Below, in pieces: positions 11,960 through 20,375 of a stretch of 59,670 bases of DNA (position 1 is the first letter of the stretch; the number at the start of each line of letters is the position of its first letter). The DNA lies in the NCBI GenBank assembly GCA_022824185.1, contig JAJEAU010000020.1, forward strand, positions 1 through 59,670. The letters are read 5' to 3'. The position numbers were made by a program, and so were the translations under genes. The notes beneath the pieces were generated by a model that was not told where the DNA came from, did not search any database, and worked only from the letters and a program-made list of their open reading frames with translations. This stretch comes from Dehalococcoidia bacterium (lineage in GTDB: Bacteria > Chloroflexota > Dehalococcoidia > Lucifugimonadales > Lucifugimonadaceae).

Positions 11960-13180
11960 CTACGGCGCGGCCAAAATCACTGTGCCCGTCGAAGATAGAT
12001 ATCCTCCGGTGCCATGCGCGATCGCCAAGTCGCAGTCATCCAACTGTCTCTCTCCGGTTTCGCCGCGCAGTTGCCGGACTGCCTCCACGACGGTGAATAT
12101 TCCGTACATACCCGGGTGTGTGTATGACAACCCGCCGCCTGAAGTGTTCACTGGGAAGTCGCCACCTGGCGCGGTCCGCTGGTTCGCCACCAGGTCCGGA
12201 CCTTCACCGGGGCCACAGAATCCGAGATTCTCCAATGACACCAGCACGGTGTACGTGAAGGAGTCGTAGATCATCATGAGGTCGAGGTCGGAATGGGAGA
12301 CGCCGGCCATATCGAGCGCCTGCTTGCCGGTGTTGCGGCCGAACGCGCTGGTGAGATCGGGCATCTGCGAGATCATCGAGTGATCGTGACCCTCAGCGGC
12401 TCCGAGCACCTTAACTCCGCCTTTCGCGCAGTCCTTCGCACGTTCGGCAGTCGTCACCACGATTGCCGCACCCGCATCGGTAACGAGACAGCAGTCCAGC
12501 AGATGGAACGGCCACACGATCCAGCGCGACTCGTGGTAGTCGTCAAATGTTGCTGGTCGGTCGTAGAAGTACGCCTTGTCGTTCATGTTCGCCCACTTCC
12601 GCGTCGCCACCGAGATGTTTGCCATCGCCTCCCGCGTTCGGTCCTCGCCATATTGATGCATGTATCGACGTGCCGCCATCGCATAGGAAACTGGTGGGCC
12701 TATGATTCCATACGGACGCTCATACTGGTTCTGCGGCGTTCCAAGATTCGGAGGAGCAGGGGAGCGGTCATTCCGCCCCGCTTGGCCGTGCGTGATCAGT
12801 GCGACCTCGCAGTAACCCGCCTGTATCGCCGCAATCGCATGGGCGATGTGGATCACGAACGATGACCCGCCAACCGATGTGCTGTCGGTAAACCTCGGCT
12901 GTATCCCCAGATACTCCGCAACGTCCAACGTCGACCAACCCGCCGTCAACAACCCATCGACGTCCGAAAGCGACAGCCCCGCATCGTCCAGAGCGTTGAT
13001 CGCTGCCTCGGCGTGATGCGCTAACGGAGACTTATCTGGCACATTCCCAATCTGATCGGATTCTGCAACGCCGACAATTGCGGATTGCCCTGACAGCGCT
13101 TTCAGTCTATTGATATTCGGCATGGTGAAGGAGTCGCTCCGTTTAGGTCTGTAGGTGTCCTCGTTGAACGCAACAAGCAT
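11960..13180 (-). CDS. thiolase-like protein (SCP-x/Ltp2 type)
   Basis: A 406-residue thiolase-superfamily protein. Landmarks are SAIVGVAESDQ at the core start, GGSSFVIHIAHAIAAIQAG at the usual nucleophile region, and a C-terminal AHGTGGYLSSTGTVIL. The nucleophilic cysteine expected in true thiolases is not seen in the GGSS segment, which fits the non-thiolytic SCP-x/Ltp2-like branch that performs retro-aldol cleavage with a DUF35 partner. The start at 13180 has TAGGAG nine bases upstream. An in-frame ATG at 13123 sits closer to the conserved core and is an alternative. It probably acts in acyl-CoA or sterol side-chain breakdown. Confidence 0.85.
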   Translation of the reverse strand: MLVAFNEDTYRPKRSDSFTMPNINRLKALSGQSAIVGVAESDQIGNVPDKSPLAHHAEAAINALDDAGLSLSDVDGLLTAGWSTLDVAEYLGIQPRFTDSTSVGGSSFVIHIAHAIAAIQAGYCEVALITHGQAGRNDRSPAPPNLGTPQNQYERPYGIIGPPVSYAMAARRYMHQYGEDRTREAMANISVATRKWANMNDKAYFYDRPATFDDYHESRWIVWPFHLLDCCLVTDAGAAIVVTTAERAKDCAKGGVKVLGAAEGHDHSMISQMPDLTSAFGRNTGKQALDMAGVSHSDLDLMMIYDSFTYTVLVSLENLGFCGPGEGPDLVANQRTAPGGDFPVNTSGGGLSYTHPGMYGIFTVVEAVRQLRGETGERQLDDCDLAIAHGTGGYLSSTGTVILAAP

Positions 13181-13268
13181 TTTATGCGCTCCTACCTAAA
13201 AGTAAACTGATAGCCCCATCCTACGACGCTCCGTACTGCTCGTATATCGCCTAGAAAGATCCTTCCCC

Positions 13269-13739
13269 ATGCCCGAAGAAAAAGGCGCACCTCCCCAAGT
13301 CCAGGTCGAATCGCTTGACGATTATCTCGAAGTGATGTCCAAGGCTGTCTTCCAAAGCGGGATGTCGTGGCAAGTCGTCAACGCTAAATGGCCTGACACC
13401 AACGACGCCTTTCATGGCTTCCAAATCGGTCGCGTTGCATCACTGACCGACGAAGAGCTAGACGAATTAGCCCAAGACAGACGCGTAATCCGCAACCGAC
13501 GCAAACTCGCCGCCATCGCTTACAACGCACAGCGGATCATCGATCTCGACGCGGAACACGGCGACTTCCGCTCTTACCTCCGATTCCACGGCGACTTCTA
13601 TGACGTCGCCAAAGACTTGAAGAAGCAGTTCAAATTCCTAGGCGACACTGGTTGCTACTTCTTCCTTTATGTCATCGGCGAACCTGTACCGCCGCACGAC
13701 GAGTGGATGCGCGCCCGAGAACGCGCGAAACGACGCTGA
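13269..13739 (+). CDS. DNA-3-methyladenine glycosylase I (Tag-like)
   Basis: A 156-residue protein with the Tag-family segments YLEVMSKAVFQSGMSWQVV, AFHGFQIGRVASL and RRKLAAIAYNAQRII, the helical core that excises alkylated adenine from DNA. It is shorter than the classical 185-residue Tag and lacks the N-terminal CxWC-type zinc-binding start, so it may belong to a short subfamily with altered activity. It is a single gene diverging from the thiolase-like gene. The coding frame is clear over its whole length. Confidence 0.75.
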   Translation: MPEEKGAPPQVQVESLDDYLEVMSKAVFQSGMSWQVVNAKWPDTNDAFHGFQIGRVASLTDEELDELAQDRRVIRNRRKLAAIAYNAQRIIDLDAEHGDFRSYLRFHGDFYDVAKDLKKQFKFLGDTGCYFFLYVIGEPVPPHDEWMRARERAKRR

Positions 13740-13807
13740 TAGCCGTCATTCTGGCGTTGCGTGGGGTGGACTGTTTCAACCGAGGTGTTATCTGCGGGCA
13801 ACGCCAC

Positions 13808-16099
13808 TCAGCGCGAAGCCGGCGACCAGGCAGGGCGCACGTCCCGGTCCGAGTTGTGGGTGAGCTGCACGACGCCCGTGCCGTCCGCGTTCATCACGTA
13901 GATCTCCCAGTCCCCGTCGCGGTCGGAAACGAACGCGATGCGCCGCCCGTCCGGCGACCAGGCAGGGGCCGCGTCCGCGTCCGAGTTGTGGGTGATCTGC
14001 ACGACGCCGGTGCCATCCGCGTTCATCACGTAGATCTCCGTGTCCCCGTCGCGGTCTGAAAAGAACGCGATGCGCCGCCCGTCCGGCGACCAGGTTCCGG
14101 ACCCTGCCGGCGACCAGGTTCCGGACCCTGCAAAGCCCGAGTTGTCGGTTAGCTGCACGACACTCCTGCCGTCCGCGTTCATCACGTAGATCTCCCTGTC
14201 CCCGTCGCGGTTCGAATTGAACGCGATTCTTCGCCCGTCCGGCGACCAGGCAGGCCGCCCGTCCCCGTCCGAGTTGTCGGTGAGCTGCACGACACCCGTG
14301 CCGTCCGCGTTCATCACGTAGATCTCATGGTCGATCTCATAGGAGTTCCCATGAGCACTGTCGCGGTTCGAACTGAATGCGATTCTTCGGCCGTCCGGCG
14401 ACCAGGCAGGATCCTCGACCTGTGCAAAGTTGTCGGTGAGCTGGACGACGCCGGTGCCGTCCGCGTTCATCACATAGATCTCTTGATCCCCATCGCGGTC
14501 GGAAACGAACGCGATGCGGCCTTGGTGGTCGTTGGTGGATTGGGCGGTGGTCGGTTCGGGTGTCGGCGATGGTTCAGGTGTTGGTGTTGGTTCAGCCGTT
14601 GCAGTCGGCTCAGGTGTTGGTGTTGGGTTTGGCGCAACAGATGTGATCGTCACTTCCTTCGCAACCTCAACCAGCACTGTTGCCTGGACTTCCACGACCT
14701 TCTCCACCTCGACGATTACCTCCCTCTCCACCAGAACTGTCGCTGGGGCTTCTTTTTCCACAACCTTTTCGACCTCTACCGTCACTTCCTTTTCCACCAG
14801 CACTGTTACTGGGACTTCTTTGATCGTTTCTATCTCAACGATCTCGATGGGAGATGTGGTTGAGGTGGGAGGTTGGCTGATGGCTGGATCTGCTACTCTG
14901 TCGGATCGTCTCTCGGGGTCCTCGGGCGGCCACTGCGTGTCGTAGGGGGCTTCCAGCCATCGTTCGATGTCGGCTTTTTGGATGTTATCGGCGGATGCGA
15001 TTGCGGTTTTCATATCGTCTGCCGCTTCAGCGAGATCCGCCTCGAAGCCCTCCAGCACGTCTGAGAGGTCAGAGAGTTGGGATTCGAAGCGTCCGACGGT
15101 GCGAGCGGAATCTCTGATGGCGCTTCCGATGATCGGGGTGTCAGAGGCCGATCTCAGCGCGCTTTCCAACCTCGCGACGGGCTGTCTGGCGTCGGACACG
15201 CCCTCTTCGATAGATCGAGTAGTGCTTGCAAGATCGTCTGCGGCTGATGCCGCGCCGCCGAACAGCCGATCCATCTCGTCGCCGGATACCGAGGTCAGGT
15301 TCAGGTTAGGTATTCGATTTGCGGCGTTGGAGAGTGCGGCGGCGTTGTCGCCCAAGTCGTTCAACTCGGAGTCTAAAGATCGTATGACGCTCTCCGCCTC
15401 GCCCACACCGGCGAAGGATTCTGCGATCACGTCCATTGCTGAGACGCTACCGAAGAAGGGGATGTCGGCTTCCAGATCGTCGAGTTCGTCGAAGACGTCG
15501 ACGACATCGTTGGAGAGGCTTCGCACGCCTGAGACACTGTCGTCGATCGTATCCACTCTGCGCGAGATTTGGACCAGTTTGCTGGCGTCGAAGTCGCTCA
15601 GCGCCTGTCGCCAGGCGTATGATCGCAGGACATCGTCGGCGGTTCTTCGCTGTGTCACGGGTACGCCCGAGGCGGTGAATATCGCCAACTCGTCCCCGTA
15701 CTCCACCAGAACGTAGACCTTTCCCTCGTGATTGTGTCGTGCGATCTCCTTGCCGATGGGCGGGCTGGAGGAGGAGAATAGTCCGAGTGCGAATGATGCG
15801 GCGATGATCACCAGCACGACGGCCGCTACGCCGCCGATCAGGAGCCAAGGGTTGCGCGACGGTTTGGTCGTCGTCTTAGGCGCGGTTGCGCCGGCTGTGG
15901 CCGTGACGTGCTGAGGCGCTGAGTCCGGGATCGGGTAGACATCTACCGCGTCGGAGCCGCGGACCTCGAAGTCGACTCTGGTGCCGACTTCGGGAGCGGT
16001 ATCGCCACGCCATTCGTCAGAAGTGAAGGTGTAGCGGACACCGTCGTCTCCGAGGATGAGGTTGCTTTCGCCGCGGGCGCTCAGTACCGAGCCTTGCAT
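13808..16099 (-). CDS. membrane-anchored PD40/TolB-type beta-propeller protein
   Basis: A 763-residue protein with a modular layout. Residues 1-58 form a small OB/cold-shock-like domain (ILGDDGVRYTF, GTRVDFEV) that would be cytoplasmic. A transmembrane helix spans about 84-108. A long polar helical region (about 150-390) follows, then a Val/Glu/Lys stalk with repeats such as VEVEKVVEKE (about 425-490), and a Pro/Thr/Glu linker. The C-terminus has five near-identical PD40 units (EIYVMNADGTGVVQL, AWSPDGRRIAF). Orientation suggests an extracytoplasmic propeller. The last blade is cut short at WSPASR. ATG 16099 has AAGGAAAG upstream. Binding partner and role are unknown. Confidence 0.85.
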   Translation of the reverse strand: MQGSVLSARGESNLILGDDGVRYTFTSDEWRGDTAPEVGTRVDFEVRGSDAVDVYPIPDSAPQHVTATAGATAPKTTTKPSRNPWLLIGGVAAVVLVIIAASFALGLFSSSSPPIGKEIARHNHEGKVYVLVEYGDELAIFTASGVPVTQRRTADDVLRSYAWRQALSDFDASKLVQISRRVDTIDDSVSGVRSLSNDVVDVFDELDDLEADIPFFGSVSAMDVIAESFAGVGEAESVIRSLDSELNDLGDNAAALSNAANRIPNLNLTSVSGDEMDRLFGGAASAADDLASTTRSIEEGVSDARQPVARLESALRSASDTPIIGSAIRDSARTVGRFESQLSDLSDVLEGFEADLAEAADDMKTAIASADNIQKADIERWLEAPYDTQWPPEDPERRSDRVADPAISQPPTSTTSPIEIVEIETIKEVPVTVLVEKEVTVEVEKVVEKEAPATVLVEREVIVEVEKVVEVQATVLVEVAKEVTITSVAPNPTPTPEPTATAEPTPTPEPSPTPEPTTAQSTNDHQGRIAFVSDRDGDQEIYVMNADGTGVVQLTDNFAQVEDPAWSPDGRRIAFSSNRDSAHGNSYEIDHEIYVMNADGTGVVQLTDNSDGDGRPAWSPDGRRIAFNSNRDGDREIYVMNADGRSVVQLTDNSGFAGSGTWSPAGSGTWSPDGRRIAFFSDRDGDTEIYVMNADGTGVVQITHNSDADAAPAWSPDGRRIAFVSDRDGDWEIYVMNADGTGVVQLTHNSDRDVRPAWSPASR
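13826..14521 (-). repeat. tandem PD40 DNA repeats with a 24-base duplication
   Basis: Five long units encode near-identical propeller blades and are highly similar at the DNA level, for example the recurring gtccgcgttcatcacgtag. Unit lengths vary because of insertions. Inside the third blade a 24-base segment (14083-14106) is repeated exactly at 14107-14130, adding eight codons in frame. Such identity implies recent expansion or homogenisation by recombination. Short-read assemblies often collapse such arrays, so the true copy number may differ. Confidence 0.85.
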
Positions 16100-16315
16100 G
16101 TGTCTCTTTCCTTCATGGTTTGCTGAGAGTTCCTTAACAACGCAGTCAGGCTATCACGAATCTGGGTAGTTGCTTCGGTTTCGGATGTAAGGGCGCACGT
16201 CCCTTTCGCAAAGCGTAAGGGGATGCGAACAAGCGAAGCGACGCTCGCCGTGGATGCGCGTTCACCGTAAGTGCTAAATTACCTACCAGTGCGTCCCCGA
16301 CCAAAGGACCCCACC

Positions 16316-17290
16316 ATGAAAGTACTCGTGACCCCCATGCCCGGCGGCGTCGGTCCCGGCGAACGCGATGACGTCGTTATTCGTGACCTAGAGGACACAT
16401 TCCCCGACATCAACTTCGTCTGGTGCGAAACCGAGGAAGACCAGCTTATTGCCATCGAAGACGCCGATGCTTATTGCGGATGGCCCACGCGCAAGGTCTT
16501 CCTCGCCGCTAAGAACCTCAAGTGGATACACTGCGCCGGAACTGGTATCGACGGCATCATGAAGATCCCCGAACTCGTCGAGTCCGATATTCCCGTCACA
16601 AACTCGCGCGAATCCCACGTCAGCCCCATGGCGACCCACGTCTTCGCTCTCATCACCTCATTGGCGCAACGCCTGCCGGAGATGCTCCCTCAACAGATGG
16701 GCCGCGAATGGCGACCGCAAGACTACGGTTGGCGGCAGATCGAACTCGAAGGGGCAGTCCTAGGCATCTATGGCTTTGGAAACATCGGGCGACGAGTGGC
16801 GAAACGCGCCTCTGGATTCGACATGAAGGTCTATGCCGTCGACAAATTCCCCCGGCCATCCGAACACGTTGCAGAGGTCTGGGGCCTCGACAAGCTGGAC
16901 GATCTCATCGCCATGTCCGACTGGTTGGTAGTCGCCTGTCCGTACACCGAAGAATCGATGAACTCCATCGATCGCCGTCGGATAGCGCTCATGAAGCCAA
17001 CCGCGCACATCATCGTCATCTCCCGAGGCGGCATCGTCGACGAAACCGCGATGTGTCAAGCCATCCGCAACGGCGAGTTGGCGGGAGCCGGGCTAGATGC
17101 GATGGAACCTGAGCCGCCCGAGCCTGACAGTCTGCTTTGGGACACGCCGAATGTGATCTTCTCGCCACATGCATCGGCGTTGGTGCCGGATATGTATATC
17201 GGCAGGCGGGAAGTGTTTAAGGAGAATCTGCGGCGGTTTCTTGCAGGGGAGCGGTTTGTTTATGAGTGTGACAAGGTTGGGGGGTATTGA
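16316..17290 (+). CDS. D-isomer-specific 2-hydroxyacid dehydrogenase
   Basis: A 324-residue NAD(P)-dependent dehydrogenase that interconverts a 2-keto acid and a D-2-hydroxy acid. The Rossmann motif is GIYGFGNIGRRVAKR (about 155-170). The catalytic Arg lies in VISRGGIVDE, the Glu in the AGAGLDAMEPEPP region and the His in FSPHAS. The substrate cannot be set from sequence. ATG 16316 has AAAGGA nine bases upstream, so the longer frame from 16271 is not used. The last 200 bases of the gene change from C-rich to G-rich coding strand. Confidence 0.92.
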   Translation: MKVLVTPMPGGVGPGERDDVVIRDLEDTFPDINFVWCETEEDQLIAIEDADAYCGWPTRKVFLAAKNLKWIHCAGTGIDGIMKIPELVESDIPVTNSRESHVSPMATHVFALITSLAQRLPEMLPQQMGREWRPQDYGWRQIELEGAVLGIYGFGNIGRRVAKRASGFDMKVYAVDKFPRPSEHVAEVWGLDKLDDLIAMSDWLVVACPYTEESMNSIDRRRIALMKPTAHIIVISRGGIVDETAMCQAIRNGELAGAGLDAMEPEPPEPDSLLWDTPNVIFSPHASALVPDMYIGRREVFKENLRRFLAGERFVYECDKVGGY

Positions 17291-17318
17291 TGCCCGCCGA
17301 TTTGGCCGTTGAGAGGCG

Positions 17319-17528
17319 TTACGAGGCCAACGCCAGCGTCACGATCGCCCCTGCCACCGCCGTCCCCACCATCGCCACAATCACGATCAATGTGTTGAAC
17401 TTGGAGTTCATATCAGACCGCAATCCGTTAACCGATTCGGTCAAGTCGCTCAGACGCGTGTCAACCTGTTCGTAAGTGCCTTCCAGCTTACTTACGCGCT
17501 CTTCTAATGAAGGATTACCTACCGCCAT
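17319..17528 (-). CDS. small coiled-coil membrane protein
   Basis: A 69-residue protein with a coiled-coil N-terminus (LEERVSKLEGTYEQVDTRLS) and one transmembrane helix at the C-terminus (about 46-67). The layout resembles the XhlA/hemolysin-like small proteins that tether to the membrane and oligomerise through a coiled coil. No phage lysis gene lies nearby. No clear ribosome binding site precedes the ATG. The heptad pattern and hydrophobic tail make coding likely. Role unknown. Confidence 0.6.
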   Translation of the reverse strand: MAVGNPSLEERVSKLEGTYEQVDTRLSDLTESVNGLRSDMNSKFNTLIVIVAMVGTAVAGAIVTLALAS

Positions 17529-17707
17529 ATTGCGATCTTACATGATTTCAGGTGCGATTGTTAACCATCCCGATGAACTACGGGCAGACCGATCCCGATA
17601 TACGCCAAGTACCTGGTACTTGGGCGTCAGATGTTGAGACTCTGCCAAAGCGATTCAGGCCATGGCTAACCGCTCTCAACCTGCCTCTGAAATAAGTGGT
17701 TCGCAGC

Positions 17708-18034
17708 TCATTGCATCGGCGAATAATCCGTCGGTGCGAGTAGGCGGTTCTCCACATTCTTCACGATGATCCCATCTCGGTGCGATTCTTCGAAAACCTT
17801 TTGCCACTCGGGATCGGCGCGGAAACTGGCCCAAGCTTCGGCTCGCTGGTTGTGATCTTCGAAGGCGACTAGGTAGACTAGCTCGTTGCTGTTGGGACCA
17901 ACATCATGCGTCCAGTAGCCGATGTTTTTGATGCCGTGCTTCTCAAAAAGCTCCATCGTGTGGTTCCTGAAGCGGTCGTTGAGATTCGGCAACTTCCCGG
18001 CGAAGCATTCGTAGATGCGTAGTTCGTAGATCAT
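17708..18034 (-). CDS. NIPSNAP family protein
   Basis: A 108-residue protein with the NIPSNAP ferredoxin-like fold signature: it opens MIYELRIYEC, has LFEKHGIKNIGYW in the middle, then ELVYLVAFEDHNQRAEAWASF and DPEWQKVF. Bacterial members are of unknown function and often sit near catabolic genes. ATG 18034 is preceded by CAGGAG at a seven- to eight-base spacing. It is a single gene on this strand, 77 bases downstream of the panB stop. Confidence 0.88.
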   Translation of the reverse strand: MIYELRIYECFAGKLPNLNDRFRNHTMELFEKHGIKNIGYWTHDVGPNSNELVYLVAFEDHNQRAEAWASFRADPEWQKVFEESHRDGIIVKNVENRLLAPTDYSPMQ

Positions 18035-18111
18035 GGTGTGGTCTCCTGTGGATGGCGATTGGGTTTAGTCTCTCGATATCGTATCGCGCCGTTAAATCCA
18101 GCGACCTGCGG

Positions 18112-18933
18112 TCAGCTCGTCCGCGAATAATGCGACTCCGCCTCGCCTGGAAACTCTCCCTCTCCAACATCCGCCACATAGCGCTTCACTGCGTCCACGA
18201 TCACTCCCGCCAGATCTCCGTAGTGCCCTGCGTGTCGCGGTCGGAACGTCGGGTCCAAGCCCAGCATGTCGTGTAGCACTTGCACCTGTCCATCGCAGTG
18301 GGGACCGGCGCCGATCCCGATCGTGGGAATGCTTAATTGCTCCGATATCTCTTTGGACAGATCTGCCGGCATCAACTCCAGAACCACTGAAAACGCGCCC
18401 GCACGTTCTACCGCCAGCGCATCTTCGATCACTCGCTGCGCGTTCTCGCCCCTGCCTTGCACACGATATCCCCCGAAGGAGTGGATCGACTGCGGGGTGA
18501 ATCCCACATGGCCCATGACCGGTATCCCCGCCGATACGATCGCACTGATCGTCTTCTCGACATCCTTGCCACCCTCGAGCTTCACCGACTGTGCGCCTCC
18601 CTCCTTCATCAGCCGCACCGCATTCCGCACCGCAGTCGGGATGTCTGACTGATAGCTCCCAAACGGCATATCTGCCACCACAAACGCCCGTTTTGCCCCG
18701 CGCGTAACCGCCGCCGTAGCCCGAACCATGTCATCCACAGTCACCGGGACCGTCGAGTCGTACCCGAGCACCACATTCCCCAGACTGTCACCCACCAAGA
18801 TCGAGGGAATCCCGGCCGCGTCGACCAACAGGGCTTGGTTGTAGTCGTACGCCGTAACCATCGGAATCAACTCGCCCCGAGCCTTCGCTCGTTGGAAATA
18901 CCGAACAGTCAAGCGTCGCACTGGTGCACTCAT
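18112..18933 (-). CDS. panB: 3-methyl-2-oxobutanoate hydroxymethyltransferase
   Basis: PanB adds a hydroxymethyl group to 2-oxoisovalerate to form ketopantoate, the first step toward pantothenate and CoA. The 273-residue protein shows [37 protein letters not shown] (metal-binding Asp), [26 protein letters not shown] and a [20 protein letters not shown] signature. The ATG at 18933 aligns with the family N-terminus, so a longer frame to 19077 is rejected. It diverges from argG. panC and panD are not in the window. Confidence 0.96.
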   Translation of the reverse strand: MSAPVRRLTVRYFQRAKARGELIPMVTAYDYNQALLVDAAGIPSILVGDSLGNVVLGYDSTVPVTVDDMVRATAAVTRGAKRAFVVADMPFGSYQSDIPTAVRNAVRLMKEGGAQSVKLEGGKDVEKTISAIVSAGIPVMGHVGFTPQSIHSFGGYRVQGRGENAQRVIEDALAVERAGAFSVVLELMPADLSKEISEQLSIPTIGIGAGPHCDGQVQVLHDMLGLDPTFRPRHAGHYGDLAGVIVDAVKRYVADVGEGEFPGEAESHYSRTS

Positions 18934-19102
18934 AACACCATTATCCACCAACACCCGAATCCGGAAACGACTATCTAAACCATCAAACTCACCCTCACGT
19001 CGCCGGGGAAGGGTGCCGGAGCGGATGTGCGGGGCCGCCGTTACGCCGTATCGTTTTACGATTGAACCTAGTCCCAATCAGCTCATCAGGAAACCGAAAA
19101 CA

Positions 19103-20326
19103 ATGGCCAGAGACAAGTGCGTTCTCGCTTACAGCGGCGGGATGGACTCCACCATCTCCATCGTCTGGATCCGTGAAAACTACGACCTCGACGTCGTCAC
19201 CCTAACCGTCGACATCGGCGGCGGGCCCGAGCTCGAAGGCGTCCGAGAACGCGCTGCATCTGCGGGAGCCATCCAATCCCTCGTGTGGGACGCCAAGGAC
19301 GAGTTCGCGTCCGACTTTATTGTCCCCGGCCTCAAAGCCGGCGCAATGTACGAGGACACGTATCCTCTCTCAACCGCCTTCGGACGTCCTCTGATGGCAA
19401 AGAAGCTCGTTGAAGCGGCACGTCAAGTCGGAGCCGTTGCGGTCGCCCATGGGTGCACCGGGAAGGGCAATGACCAAGTCCGATTCGACGCTGGCATCAA
19501 GACCCTCGCAGCCCACGGCGAACCCCTACGTATCATCGCACCCGCTCGCGAATGGGAGATGACACGCGACGAAGAGAAAGAATTCGCCAACCGTGCGGGA
19601 CTAGAACTCCGCGAAGTCGGCGAAGACCAGCGCGTCTACTCTATCGACCGCAACATGTGGGGTCTAGCTGTCGAAGGCGAAGACCTTGAAGACACGTGGT
19701 TCGAACCCCCGGAAGACGCTTATTCTTGGACCCAACCCGCCGATCAAACCCCCGACGCGCCCGAAGAAGTCGAGATCTCATTTGATCAAGGCACCCCGGT
19801 TGCTCTAAACGGCGAAAAGATGGGGCTCGTCAAGCTCATCGAACAACTCAACCTCCTCGCCGGATCACACGGTGTCGGGAGAGTCGACCACCTAGAAAAC
19901 CGCCTCGTGGGCATCAAGTCCCGCGAGGTCTACGAAACTCCTGCCGCCATCGTCCTGTACCAGGCTCTCAAGGCACTGGAAACCTCCACCCTTTCACGCG
20001 ATCAGCAGCGCATCAAGACGCAGCTCGCACCGACCTATTCCGACCTCGTATACGACGGTCGCTGGTACACGGGCCTTCGCGAGAACCTCGATGCCTTCAT
20101 CGACTCCGTCATGCGGTACACCACCGGCGATGTCCGAGTGAAGCTGTACAAAGGGTCGTCCACGGTGACCGGCCGTCGTTCGCCCTACTCCCTCTACGAC
20201 TTCGAACTCGCAACCTACTCAACCGAAGACCAGTTCGACCATAACGCCGCCGTCGGCTTCATCGACATCTACAGCCTCCCGGCCAGAACGCAGATGAAAC
20301 GCCAAACGATGAACGAAGCGCGATAA
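19103..20326 (+). CDS. argG: argininosuccinate synthase
   Basis: ArgG joins citrulline and aspartate using ATP in arginine synthesis. The 407-residue length is normal. The PP-loop reads AYSGGMDSTIS, where most members have SGGLDTS, a conservative variation. Further landmarks are AHGCTGKGNDQVRF, the ENRLVGIKSREVYE segment and YDGRWYTGLRE. ATG 19103 is the family start. argD lies 4.5 kb downstream on the other strand, so the arginine genes are close together but not in one operon. Confidence 0.96.
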   Translation: MARDKCVLAYSGGMDSTISIVWIRENYDLDVVTLTVDIGGGPELEGVRERAASAGAIQSLVWDAKDEFASDFIVPGLKAGAMYEDTYPLSTAFGRPLMAKKLVEAARQVGAVAVAHGCTGKGNDQVRFDAGIKTLAAHGEPLRIIAPAREWEMTRDEEKEFANRAGLELREVGEDQRVYSIDRNMWGLAVEGEDLEDTWFEPPEDAYSWTQPADQTPDAPEEVEISFDQGTPVALNGEKMGLVKLIEQLNLLAGSHGVGRVDHLENRLVGIKSREVYETPAAIVLYQALKALETSTLSRDQQRIKTQLAPTYSDLVYDGRWYTGLRENLDAFIDSVMRYTTGDVRVKLYKGSSTVTGRRSPYSLYDFELATYSTEDQFDHNAAVGFIDIYSLPARTQMKRQTMNEAR

Positions 20327-20375
20327 TCCCGTCCAACTCCCACCCAACTCGCTCCGAACATTACCATTCGGTGTT

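Noticed and set aside
13826..14521. CRISPR-like direct repeats
   Set aside because: The repeats are in frame within a propeller gene and encode PD40 blades.
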